NCBI GenBank assembly: GCA_030035585.1
Contig: CM057461.1
Coordinates: 168,279,624 to 168,343,623 of the forward strand
Source of the DNA: Dugong dugon
Taxonomy: Eukaryota > Chordata > Mammalia > Sirenia > Dugongidae
DNA: 64,000 bases
Direction of reading: 5' to 3'
Shown here: positions 1 through 10,657 of the stretch, piece by piece
Layout of the letters: each line of letters opens with the position of its first letter
How positions within the stretch are numbered: position 1 is the first letter of the stretch
Position numbers and translations under genes: made by a program
Notes under the pieces: model-generated
The model's input: the letters and a program-made list of their open reading frames with translations, nothing else
The model's database searches: none
What the model was told of the DNA's origin: nothing

Positions 1-293
1 GAGCACTCCCCAGAGGCAGATTGTGGTCTCTAGATACCATTCCCCATTAAAAAGAAATAGGGTTCCTTAGAGGAATGGCTAATTCTGAGTTAGGGGCAAG
101 AAATATTCAAAATAAACCTGGGACAACTTGTTTGTCAAAAAAGAAGGAAACTGTCAAATCAAAAGGACAAAGGAACCAGCATTAAAAAAGTCTCCATTGA
201 ATAAATTTGGGACAAACTGTTCAATATAATGAATAATGAATGCAATTGATTGAAACCTCTAAGTACATATTTTAAAATAACATAAGTTCACAA

Positions 294-398
294 CAGAGTA
301 GAACTGCCCCCATAGTTTCCAGGGAGCAGCTGGTATATTGAAACTGCCGACCTCTTGGTTAGCAGCTGAACGCTTAGCCGCTGCACCACCAGGGCTCC
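294..398 (-). repeat. AfroSINE fragment, minus strand
   Basis: The reverse complement begins with the AfroSINE head (ggagccctggtggtgcagcg) followed by the tRNA-like B-box region. It is flanked by the direct repeat aagttcacaa at 284-293 and 399-408, a probable target-site duplication. The usual 3' tail (gactcatagcaaccctatag in this orientation) is missing, so the copy is short at its 3' end. Confidence 0.8.
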
Positions 399-850
399 AA
401 GTTCACAAACCTGCTCCAAAAAAAAATGTACCTAACAAATTATTTGTCACCATTGGAAGTATCTAGGGCATTAAATTCTTACTCTGAAAACAAAAAAACA
501 AAAGCAAAGAGAAAGAATTAAGCATTTATGCTGCCTTTCCTGTATTAAATGCATTTCAAATTAAAAAAAAAACCACCTAATTGTTGCGGGGAAGTTTCAG
601 TTTACAGAAGAATTTCAGCTAATAAATATAGAAAGAATAATGAATTTCAGAACCACTTTGCAAGCTCTAAGGAAATAATTAATTCAGGCAATAATCATCA
701 GTTGAGGAAATTATTAAATGAAAGATTCATAGGAAAACTTCACAATGGTGACATCAGTTTGTCACCTTTATATCACTAAAGTAGGACACCCAGATGTCAT
801 GTGCCTCTTGATGTGATACAATGTGAAGCGTATGCACCACTTAAGGTAGT

Positions 851-1310
851 TGTATCAGATTCCTAAGGCTGTCGTAATAAATTGCCGCAAACTTGATGGC
901 TTAAATGAAAAAAGTGTATTCTCTCACAGTTCTGAAAGCCAAAAGTATGATATCAAGGTATTGGTAGTGTTGTTTCCTTCTATAAGCTCTGAGGAAGAAA
1001 CCACCACTGGTCTCTCTCTTAGTTTCTGATAGCTTCTGGCAACCCTCAGTGATCCTAGGCTAGTGGACACATCACTCCAATCTCTGCCTCTGTCTTCATA
1101 TCACCTTCTTCTCTGTGTTCCTCCTCTCTGTCTGTCTTCTTCTTTTCTTATAATGACACCTGTCATTGGATTTAGGGCCACCTGGATAATCCAGGATGAT
1201 TATGATCTCATTTCAAGATCTTTAAATTATTTACATCTTTTTCCAAATAAGGTCACATTCACAGGTTCCAAATGGACATATCTTTTGGGGAGCCATCATT
1301 AACTCTCTAT
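851..1310 (-). repeat. MLT1-type MaLR LTR, minus strand
   Basis: Read on the minus strand this is an old mammalian MaLR (MLT1) long terminal repeat. Its signatures are a 3' end resembling CTAGGAATCTGATACA, a degenerate polyadenylation region (gagaatacactt where gagaataaatttc is usual), and a 5' part with gacctTATTTGGAAAAAGat. It carries no coding capacity. Small open frames over it are chance. Confidence 0.75.
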
Positions 1311-1327
1311 AATAATAATAATAATAA
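1309..1327. repeat. (AAT)n microsatellite
   Basis: About six tandem copies of AAT/ATA directly follow the MLT1 LTR boundary. Confidence 0.85.
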
Positions 1328-1363
1328 AAGTTGAATCTGAATTTAACTAAGCCTCTAACTGTA

Positions 1364-1550
1364 CTACTCAATACAGTAGCCACTAGCCACATGTAGCTAT
1401 TTCAGTTTAAATTAATTAAAATTAAAAATTTGTTCTTTAGTCACACTAACCACATTTCAAGTGCTGAGTAGCCACATGTGGCTACTGCCTGCTATATGAG
1501 CCAAGATATAGGATAGTTCCATCATCACAGAAAGTTCTATTAGATAATGC
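1364..1550 (-). mobile_element. hAT-type non-autonomous DNA transposon fragment
   Basis: The sequence has the pattern of a hAT (Charlie-group) MITE: repeated gccacatgtggctac-like blocks, ccacatttcaagtgctgagtag, and an end close to agaaagttctattagataat. The same family occurs in the opposite orientation at 7178-7390. I am not sure of the exact family name. Confidence 0.65.
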
Positions 1551-1968
1551 TACTCTATACAACAAGATATACATAAACAGCCAAATATATGTCTTATTTC
1601 CTTATAGTATAGGAATATTATGACCCTATGTTATATAGTTCCATAATATTTCTTTCTACACTCATCTGTCAGTTTGTTGTACTGTGGCAGCTTGTGTGTT
1701 GCTGTGATGTTGGAAGCTATGCTACTGGTATTTCAAACACAAGCAGGATCACCCGTGGTGGACAGGTTTCAGCAGAGCTTCCAAACTAAGACAGACTAGA
1801 AAGAAGGACGTGACAATCTACTGTTAAAAAATTGGCCAGTAAAAACCTTATGGATAGCAGAGGAACACTGTCTGATAATAGTGCCAGAAGATGAGCCATT
1901 TAGGTTGGAAGGCAGTCAAAATATGACTGAGGAAGAGTTGCCTCCTAAAAGGAGTTGACCTTAATGAT

Positions 1969-4573
1969 GTGTCTGGAATAAAGCTTTTAGGACCTTCATT
2001 TGCTGATGTGGCACAACTCAAAATGAGAAGAAACAGCTGCGAACATCCATTAATAGCTGGAATATGGAATGTACAAAGTATGAATCTAGGAAAATTGGAA
2101 GTTTTCAAAAATGAAATGGAACACATGAAGATCAGTATCCTAGGCATTAGTGAGCTGATATTGGTCATTTTGAATTGGACAATCATATGATCTACTATGC
2201 CGTGAATGACAAATTGAAGAGGAATGGCATTACTTTTGTGGTCAAAAAGAACATTTCAAGATCTATCCTGAAGTACAAGCTGTCAGTGATAGGATAATAT
2301 CCATACACCTACAAGGAAGACCAGTTAATACAACTATTACAGTAGTCCTCCCCCTCCCCATCCGTGGTTTCACTTTCCACAATTTCAGTTTCCCATGGTC
2401 AACCACCATTTGAAAATGTTAAATGAGTACGTAGCATGATGAAATCTCACTCCATCCCGCTCCGTCATTCACATAACTTTTATTACAGTATGTTGTTATA
2501 ATTGTTCTATTTTATCATTAGTTATTGTTGTTAATCTCTTACTGTGCCTAATTTATAAATTAAACTTTATCGTAGGTATGTATGTATAGGACAAATCATA
2601 GTATAAACAGGGGTTGGTACTATCTGCAGTTTCAGGCATCCACAGGAGGTCTTGGAATGTGTCCCCCACTGATAAGGAGGAAATACTATATTCAAATTTA
2701 CGCATCAACCACTAATGCCAAAGATAAAGAGATTGAAGATTTGTACCAACTTCTGCAGTCTGAAATTGATCAAACATGCAATCAAGATGCATTGATAATT
2801 ACCAGTGATTGGAATGCAAAGGTTGGAAACAAAGAAGGATCGGTAAATGGAAAATATGGGGTTGGTGATAGAAATGGCACCTGAGATTGTATGACAGAAT
2901 TTTGCAAGACCAATGAATTATTCATTGCAGATACCATTTTTTCAGCAACATAAGCCACATCTACACTCGTGGATCTTGCCAGATGGAATACACAGGACTC
3001 AAATCAACTATATCTGTGGAAAGAGACATTGGAGAAACTCAGTATCAGTCAAAATAAGGCTGGAGCCAGCTGCAGAACAGGCCATCAATTGCTCATATTC
3101 AAGTTCAAAATGAAGCTGCAGAAAATTAAATCCCTGAGAGCCAAAGTACAACCTTGAGTATATCTGACCTGAATTTTGAGACCATCTCAAGAACAGACTT
3201 GACGCGTTGAACACTAATGACTGAAGATCAGATGAGTTGGAAATGACATCAAGGACATCATACATGAAGAATGCAAAAGGTCATTAAAAAGACAAGAAAG
3301 AAAGAAAAGACCAAAATGGATGCCACAAGAGATGCTGAAACTTGCTCTTAAATGTAGAGTAGCTAAAGTGAATTCAAGGAATGATGAAGTAAAAGAGCTG
3401 AACACAAAAGATTTCAAAGGGCGACTTGAGAAGACAAAGTAAAATGTTATAATGAAATGTGCAAAGACCGGGAGTTAGCAAATCAAAAGGGAAAAACATG
3501 CTTAGCATTTCTCAAGCTGAAAGAACTAAAGAAAAAATTCAAGCCTCAAGTTGAAATATTGAACAATTCTATGGGCAAAAAATTGAAGGATGCAAGAAGC
3601 ATCAAAAGAAGATGGAAGAAATACACAGAGTAACTGTTTCAAAAAGATTTTTGGTCAACATTCAACCATTTCAGGATGTAGCATATGATCAAGAACCAAT
3701 GGTGTGAAAGGAAGAAGTCCAAGCTGCAGTGAAGGCATTGGCAAAAAACAAGCCTCCAGGAACTGACAGAATATCAATTGAGGTGTTTCAACAAATGGAT
3801 GCAAGACTGGAAGTGCTCACTCAAATATGCCAAGAAATTTGGAAGACCGGCCAACCAACTGGAAGAGATCCATATTTGTGCCCATTCCAAAGAAAGGTGA
3901 TCCAGCACAATGAGGAAATTATCGAAAAATACCATTAATATCACACACAAGTAAAATTTTGCTGAAGATAGTTCAAAAATGGTTCCAGCAGTACATGAAC
4001 AGAGAACTGCCAGAAATTCAAGTCAGATTCAGAAGAGGACGTGAAATGAATGATATCATTCCTGACATCAGATGGATCTTGGCTGAAAAGAGAATACCAG
4101 GAAGATGTTCACTACGCAAAGGCATTCGACTGTGTAGATCTTAACAAATTACGGATAACATTGCGAAGAATGAGAATTTATGAGCACTAAATTGTTCTCA
4201 TGTGGAACCTGTGCATAGACCAAGATGCAGTCATTTGAACATAACAAGGGGATACTGCATGGTTTAAAATCAGGAAAGGTGTGCTTCAGGGTTGTATCCT
4301 TTCACCATGCTTATTCAATCTGTATGCGAGCAAATAATCGGAGAAGCTGGACTACATGAAGAATGCAGCATCAGGTTTGGAGGAAGACTCATTAACAACC
4401 TGCAATATGCAGATGACACAACCTTGTTTGCTGAAAGCAAAGAGGACTTGAAGCACTTACTGATGAAGATCAAAGGCTACAGCCTTCAGTATGAATTATA
4501 CCTCAACATAAAGAAAACAAAAATCCTGACAACTGAACCAATAAGCAACATCATGATAAATGGAGAAGATTGA
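1969..4573 (+). pseudogene. Broken RTE ORF (endonuclease plus reverse transcriptase)
   Basis: The single RTE polyprotein is split over several frames at 1969-2190, 2690-2884, 2913-3113, 3729-3938, 3959-4144 and 4292-4573. The endonuclease Glu (GISE) and Asp/Asn (DWNAKVG) motifs survive, but the final SDH motif appears as GHQ at about 3083-3091. The YADD reverse transcriptase box survives. Stop codons, for example after GDRNGT at 2881-2883, show that it cannot be expressed as one protein. Confidence 0.85.
2340..2688 (+). mobile_element. MER2 (Tigger-derived) DNA transposon nested in RTE
   Basis: This 349-base non-autonomous TcMar-Tigger element begins cagtagtcctccccc and ends with the imperfect inverted copy ggaggaaatacta. 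It is flanked by TA at 2338-2339 and 2689-2690, the normal Tigger target duplication. Internal text such as ctcttactgtgcctaattta and the ending ggtactatctgcagtttcag is typical of MER2. Removing the element and one TA rejoins the RTE frame exactly as TTIIQIYAST. Confidence 0.88.
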
Positions 4574-5179
4574 AGTTGTCAAGGATTTCATTTTACTTGG
4601 ATCCACAATCAACATCCAGCAGTCAAGAAATCAAATGACATATTGCATTGGGCAAATCTGCTGCGAAAGACCTCTTTAAACTGTTAAAAATTAAAGGTGT
4701 GACTTTGAGGACTAAGGTGCGCCTGACCCAAGCCATGGTATTTTCAGTCTCCTCATATGCACGCTAAAGCTGGACAGCGGATAAGGAGGACCAAAGAAGA
4801 ATTGATGCCTTTGAACTATGGTGTTGGTGAAGAATATTGAGTATATCTTGGACTTCCTGAAGAATGAACAAATCTGTATCGGAAAAAGTAGTCAGAATGC
4901 TCCTTAGAAAGGAAAATGGCAAGACTTCGTCTCAAGTACATTGGATGTGTTATCAGGAGGGACCAGTCCCTGGAGAAGGGCATTATGCTTGGTAAAGTAG
5001 AGGGTCATCGAAAAAGCGGAAGCCCCTCAATGAGATGAATTGACACAGTGGCTGCAACAATAGACTCAAACATAGCAAGATTTGTGTGGATGGTGTAGGT
5101 CCAGGCAGTGTTTCGTTCTGCTGTACATAGTGTCGCTGTGAGTTGGAAGCAACTCGAGGGCAGCTAATATTTCTTTGCA

Positions 5180-5940
5180 TAGTCTCCTGTTAATGCACGT
5201 TTAGGCTGTTTACCATTTTTCACTATTATAGCACATAATGTATTTTTTATTTTTGATAAAATCTGAGATTCTGTAGTTAATAGAGAAATTCATTCCATTT
5301 ACATTTATTGTCAGATAAATTTTGCCATTTTGTGTTACTTTCTGTTTTACTGCTTCTTTTGTATTCTACTTTCTACTCTATGGTCTGGATTTTGGTTTGT
5401 GTATTTCTCCTCTGCTGATAGTCTGTTCTTTTAGTGGTCGTTAGTAATTATATTGAGTACACTTGGACCTCTGTTCTTTGGTTTTTAACTTTAGACTGTA
5501 ACTAGTGATGTCTGCTTTGAAATATGAGCAAATCAATACAGCTGGGTGATAATGGTAACTTTCTCCTAATTTGCTTCCTTCTTATTGGCTTCTGATTTTC
5601 ATTAGTGATACTATTTCTGTGTAGTCATGTATTATAATATTTATATTTTTTCTTTAATTTTTTCCCCAAAATGTCTAGCCCTAGTTTTATATTTAAATGA
5701 ACATGTAGATCTACTATAGACCTTTCACTTCACCACTTCAACAGGTTGACTTCATTTTGATTCAGTTCTTGGTTGCTGCATTTCATTTTTAAGTAATTTT
5801 TCAGTATATGCCCATAAGTGCTATATTTTCTTGAGTTTTTCTTTTGTCTGTGTTCTTGTCTGAAGGCAGCCTGAATTTACTTGAATTTGTAGATGAATTG
5901 ATTTTTCTTCTACTTGTAACCATACTTATGCTTACCCCTT
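5180..5940 (-). mobile_element. Ancient L1 fragment (ORF1-ORF2 junction region)
   Basis: On the minus strand, 5250-5310 encodes a run resembling INVNGMNFSINYRISDFI. This matches the start of L1 ORF2 (the NVNGLN...RLSDWI motif). The T-rich sequence to its right would be the upstream inter-ORF/ORF1 region. It is highly diverged from the younger L1 at 43514-51223. Confidence 0.5.
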
Positions 5941-5959
5941 CCCCACCCCACCCCCCCCC

Positions 5960-6114
5960 AAAAAAAAACATTGCTGTCAAGTCGATTCCAACTCATAGCA
6001 ACCCTATAAGACAGAGTAGAACTTTCCTGTAGGGTCTCCAAGGAGGAAACCTTGGATGGAGCTGCCGATCTTTTGGTTAACAGCCAAGCTCTTAACCGTT
6101 GTGCCACCAGGGCT
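5960..6114 (-). repeat. AfroSINE, minus strand
   Basis: The sequence runs from the 3' tail (ttgctgtcaagtcgattcca) to the 5' head (tgccaccagggctc) in reverse orientation. It sits next to an unusual C-run followed by an A-run at 5941-5968. Confidence 0.88.
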
Positions 6115-6954
6115 CACTACATGCAGTAAACGCTAATGTTTTCTCTCTTATCATATGTAAATTTTTAATGCTGATTACAATCCACAGAATTAATTTTGTG
6201 TTCTACAGCGGTTGAAATAAAAAAAAATCCATACTAAAATATAGTTGTAAATAATATGGACAAAGTGATCTAAAGTTAGCAGCAGCTCTGATTCAATATG
6301 TTCTCACAGGATACCTTCTTGCCAAATTTGTTGAGTGCATGACCCTCAGGGCTTGATTTTTTGTGATCTTCAATTTTAGGAGACTAGATTGCTCTGACAA
6401 GAGGTTAGCCTGCTTTTCAGAGAAGTCTCCTAAGTTTTGGGTTTATTTTAATTAGTTTGTGTTTATCTCTGCTCTGTTAATTCTTTCCATCACCTACAAA
6501 GCACACTGATGATGCATCTATCCTCCTCCCCATTTCTTCGCCATCAGGAAAGGAGACCTGCTCAGAAAAAATATATCTCCTCTGGCACTGTCTCCTATCC
6601 ATTCTCAAGTTGGATCCTCACATAGATTTACCCCAAAATTCCATGGTCCTACCCCCTCCTCAGATTATCTTGTTCTAAGTAAATTTTGTTTTCTCTATTC
6701 TTCTGGACTCTCTCCCTTATTTTGAGTGAAATTTCATTGCATGGTATCAGATTATGACCGTTTTATATTCCATTGTAGATGGAATTTTCTTCCCAATTTC
6801 TGAATTGTTTGTCGCTTTAGGGTCTCAGGGATGGAAGTAAAGTAACCATATTTTTACTCATCTCATTTATTATAATCCCCTGTTAGAGATTATTGACTTA
6901 GCAAAGATATGATGGAAATGGTGTTGGAGGAAGATTATTCTAGCAACCTATTAA

Positions 6955-7106
6955 AACTCGTTGCCATTGAGTTGATTGTGAGTCATAGCAATCCTATAGG
7001 ATAGAGTAGAACTGCCCCATTGGGTTTCTAAGAAGCAGCTGGTGGATTCGAACTGCTGACCCGGTTAGCAGCCTGAGCTCCTTAGCCACTGCACCATCAG
7101 GGTTCC
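6955..7106 (-). repeat. AfroSINE, minus strand
   Basis: Tail, body and head are all present in reverse orientation (gttgccattgagttgattgt ... gcaccatcagggttcc). The target-site duplication agcaacctattaa (6942-6954) and agcaacctgttaa (7107-7119) differs at one base. Confidence 0.9.
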
Positions 7107-7177
7107 AGCAACCTGTTAAGATACAGATTAAAATGGGGTGAATTGACATACCAGAAACTCTGAGAATAATCTAGGCC

Positions 7178-7390
7178 AGCATAGTCCACTAGAACTTTCT
7201 ACAGTAATGAAATTAGTGCATATTTGTACCGTCCAATTTGGTAGCCAGTAACCACATGTGGATACTGAGTAATTGAAATGTTGCTTGTGCAACTGAGGAA
7301 CTGAACTTCTAATTTAATTTAATTGTAAGTAATTCACATTTAAATTTAAGTAGCTATATATGACTAATAGCCCCATGTTGGACAGTGCAG
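7178..7390 (+). mobile_element. hAT-type non-autonomous DNA transposon
   Basis: This copy runs from catagtccactagaacttt to catgttggacagtgcag and contains ccacatgtggatactgagta. It belongs to the same family as 1364-1550, in the opposite orientation. Confidence 0.65.
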
Positions 7391-7619
7391 ATCTGGACAA
7401 TATAAAGGCACGAACACTAGTCTATGGCTGAAGAAATGGAAATGAAAGACTATCCAAGAGGTGTTATGGAGAAAGAAGCAACAGTGTTTTGGCACGGGAG
7501 GGCAAAAAAAAGGAGAGGAGATTTAAATAATTCAAAGACAGTGTGCTGGGGGGAACTGGGAAGCTAGTGGTTCCATCAGATAAAAAGACATATATATCAA
7601 GAGCTATTTTGAAAAGCAG

Positions 7620-7800
7620 TTTGCTATCAGCTGCTAACCTAAAGGTTGGCAGTTTGAAGCCATCCGGTGGCACCAAAGGAGAAAGGCCTGGAGATCTGCT
7701 TCTGTGAAGATCACATCCAAGAAGACCCTATGGAACAGTTCTGCTCCTTAACAAATGTGGCTGCCGTGAGTTGCAATCAACTCCATGACAATGGATTTAT
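7620..7800 (+). repeat. AfroSINE variant, plus strand
   Basis: The copy has the B-box region (cctaaaggttggcagtttga), the body type with an extra segment (aaaggcctggagatctgctt), and a tail (gccgtgagttgcaatcaact). The first bases of the head are lost or diverged. Confidence 0.8.
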
Positions 7801-10340
7801 ATGTATTTTTACTTTAAAAAATAGACATTTTATGAGTTTGAGTTCCATTTGGTAAGGGAACTTCCAAGTGGAAATAATTATAAACAATTAGAATTCTCAC
7901 ACTGAGTTGGGAGGAAGGAGAGTTAGAGTAACCCCCCCCCCAAAAAAAAGAATCTATTTCCTTGATATTTCTCTCTTGAGAGAGTTTCTTCTGCCTCCAT
8001 ACACCCCTTTTCAGAGATTGCCTTGTCCTCCTCCACACGGAGAGACACTGATATATGGCATAATAATGACAGTTCAGAGAAGTTACTATTTCACCTACTG
8101 AGGGATTAATATGAAATTAGTTACTGTAGCACTCAGTGGTGCATAGAGGATCAAGGAGGAATTTGGTTTTGTTTTAGAAAGGAAAAATACAAGATAAAAT
8201 AGTGCTTTGCATACATGGAGTACTTTTCATCTGAGAAGCTCTACATACTCAGCAAGCTTAATTAGTGAGCAAACGTCTAAGAAAGAGAAGTGATACAATA
8301 AGGATCTGCTAGCCAGATACCAGTGTTTTATTCCTGTGATTTTTAAAAATCAAGCTTGGTGTTTTCTTCTGCCATTAATGCACAAATGTAGCCCCATGCG
8401 GCAGCCATGAGATATTCATCTTTCTACTGAATGATTTCTCTTGAAGACACCCCACTTTATGAGGGATAGCAACCACACAGAATCCCATCCCCTAACTTTA
8501 TTGATTTCCTTTCCTCTGTTTGCAATGGAAATCCATCCCTATCATCGTGCAGCAAGCATTCTCTGATAATGGAGTCGGCACCATCCCTGGAAAGATGGCT
8601 TTGTTGCAGAGCGAAGCAGGTTATCGTCTTTATCAAAAATTATTCAGAACAAACATCCATGAATCTAGGTCTAACATGCATTGAAAGGGGACGGGCAGGG
8701 CCCCTTAACGGGTGTCCTGCTGTGTAATCTTCCTTTCATCTTAATTCAAAATCCCTTGGAGATTCAAACTACCTTTTATAACAATATAAACTATTCTAAT
8801 TACTTATGTGTAGGTTATGGATTTGGCCTAGTCAAAAGAGAAAAGAAATAATGTATCTTGGCATTTATTTTCATCTGTAGTGGCTTGAGAATAGATGTTG
8901 GTTTTTGTCCTAAACCTTCATTTTTTTTGTTGTTGTTGCTATTGTTTCTTTCTCCCCTCCCCTGTATCTTTTCTCCTTCTCTCTACTCCAAAAAAACAGA
9001 GGAAAGAAAGAAAAAATGCCGTTCTGCCAAAAGAGAAAATGCGCTGAAAGATCATGGCTTCTAAAGATTTTTACAAAGGGTTTGATGTTTTGTAAAATAA
9101 ACTTAGCTGCCATGTGTAAAAACAGCTGTTTTTGTTTGAAGAGAAGAAGATACTGAGGGATTTTAGTTTTTCTTTTTTTTTTGCTTCACATCCAGGTCCT
9201 CTATAGATGTCTCTGGCCAGATCTTTTCCTTCTTGCCCAAAGCCCTCTCATATTCCTTGAGCCTAGGACTTCAGGTTTGTCCCATCCTAAGTGCCTTCTT
9301 TAGCCACCGGCGCCAGTACTGTCTTACTTCTCTCGTCCGTACACCATGGCCCTTGTTTACTGGTGATGTAAGGTCACAGTCCAGTCCTTCCTCATTAGTG
9401 CCGAACACCTCCTAACACCACCAGGATCACCATTGTCCAATAATATGTCGTTTTAACATGTAACTGGGAATTCAGAAGAGCTGATCCAACGCTTTCCAGA
9501 TTAAATGTCAAATTCTCAAAATTCATATGGATTTGGAATCCACCTAAGTGTATTTCTCTACTCCCATTCCCAATAGTCTATGCTGTGGCACTGATTAGCA
9601 GCAGTGTTTTGTAATATCACTTAAGACTCTAGTGCTATGGGGTTCTGCCAGTAATGGTGTTTAATTCACTTATATGTGCCAATTCATCTCTGTCAGGAGC
9701 CTATTAATTTCTTCACTATTTTACTCTGTCTGTAGCCCCAATGTAATGAGACACAATGATCACCATTTGTGTAACAAAAAACTTAGTCTCTTATAAATTA
9801 CCTCTGATGCTACTGCTTTTAGTAACCAGAAAGGCTCTGTATTTCTTTTTCATATTTAAATCAATTTTTGCAAGCTCTTTTCTTTAGAAGAATACACAGG
9901 AACTTCAAGGACACCAAATAGTGAAATCATAGAAAAAGTATAAAATTCTGATGTGCTCTTCAACATACATGTGTCCCTGCCCCATGGAAGACTTTCCATA
10001 AAATCACATCAAAGATGTACTGTTCACACAAACACATCCCATTTGTATGGAGAGAATGTTAATGAGTATCAGCCTCTAACTCTATAATCAGCCCAGTCAT
10101 CAGTGGGCAAAATGTCAAAATACCTATAGCATTGCTATAAAAATGAAGACCTGGTAACAAAGGTCAGGGATCTAAAATTAATCCATGGACTATGCTGTTG
10201 GCATTTCTGCATGATGTGATCTTGAGTATACAGGAAAGTGACAGCTAAGAGACTGTCTAGGAAGACGTAACATCGATTCTGGAGAATATTTCAGGATATT
10301 AGCATATAGAACTCACATACAACTCTGCTACCTGTTTTAC

Positions 10341-10348
10341 ATTTTCAG
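10341..10348 (+). promoter_or_regulatory. PARD3B: Splice acceptor of the PARD3B exon
   Basis: The bases attttcag follow a pyrimidine-rich tract (about 10322-10346) and directly precede the open coding phase. This is a standard U2-type 3' splice site. Confidence 0.85.
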
Positions 10349-10651
10349 GATTGGAGCAAAACATCAGGAGCTAAGGGAAAAGCAGGCAAGAGGTCTTGTT
10401 GATTACACTACCAGTGCAATTGGATCAATACATGACATGGACGATGATGAAATGGACCCCAATTATGCCAGAGTGAACCACTTCCGGGAGCCATGTACAT
10501 CAGCAAGTGTCTATAGGTCTCCATCTCCACCTCGTCCTGGACCACTTGGTTACCCTCGGGATAGCCGTCCACTGTCTCCGGAGAGGGACCACTTAGAGGG
10601 TCTTTATGCCAAGGTCAACAAGCCCTACCATCCACCGGCTTCAGCTGACAG
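10349..10651 (+). CDS. PARD3B: PARD3B internal coding exon (partial gene)
   Basis: This 303-base exon codes for part of the C-terminal, non-PDZ region of PARD3B (PAR3-like/PAR3-beta), a scaffold of the PAR polarity complex at cell junctions. A pyrimidine-rich tract and AG end at 10348 and a GT donor follows at 10652. The first base completes a codon, 100 full codons run from 10350, and the last two bases start the next codon, so both ends have the same phase. Residues counted within the exon: a basic/helical start (IGAKHQELREKQARG, 1-15), an acidic stretch DMDDDEMD (29-36), YARVN at 39-43, SP sites at 57-58 and 76-77 in a proline-rich segment, and YAKVN at 86-90. The sequence matches my memory of PARD3B and differs clearly from PARD3, which has LYAQVKKP at the equivalent point. 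No neighbouring exon was found, which fits the gene's very long introns. An ATG at 10437 is internal and not a start. Confidence 0.93.
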
Positions 10652-10657
10652 GTAATG
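10652..10657 (+). promoter_or_regulatory. PARD3B: Splice donor of the PARD3B exon
   Basis: The exon ends ACAG and the intron begins gtaatg, a good U2-type donor. Read-through into the intron would hit a stop codon at 10653-10655, so splicing here is needed to keep the frame open. Confidence 0.85.

Larger units (their letters stand above)
1656..5164 (+). mobile_element. Full-length but decayed RTE (BovB-like) LINE
   Basis: This is an RTE-clade non-LTR retrotransposon that runs from its 5' UTR (ctgtcagtttgttgtactg at about 1665) to the canonical RTE tail (cgctgtgagttggaagcaac). The perfect 12-base direct repeat taatatttcttt lies at 1644-1655 and 5165-5176. Pieces of the endonuclease domain are seen at 2041-2190 (WNVQSMNLGK, GISE) and 2690-3110 (DWNAKVG), and of the reverse transcriptase at 3729-4573 (KNKPPGTDRISIEVF, then NLQYADDTTLFAES with the YADD catalytic box at about 4406-4417). 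The C-terminal region lies in 4660-5160. Many stops and frameshifts make it dead. A MER2 element splits it at 2340-2688. Without that insertion it is about 3.16 kb, normal for a complete RTE. Confidence 0.9.
1..10348 (+). other. PARD3B: PARD3B intron upstream of the exon
   Basis: This stretch is inferred to be intron because it precedes an internal exon on the same strand. No other coding exon is recognisable in it. The repeats within it are listed separately. Bases 409-850, 6115-6940 and 7800-10348 hold nothing I can name. The part at 8330-8720 is moderately GC-balanced and repeat-free and looks single-copy. Confidence 0.75.

Noticed and set aside
8858..9113. Frames on both strands around 8858-9113
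   Set aside because: Low-complexity T-rich and A-rich sequence explains them, and no domain is visible.
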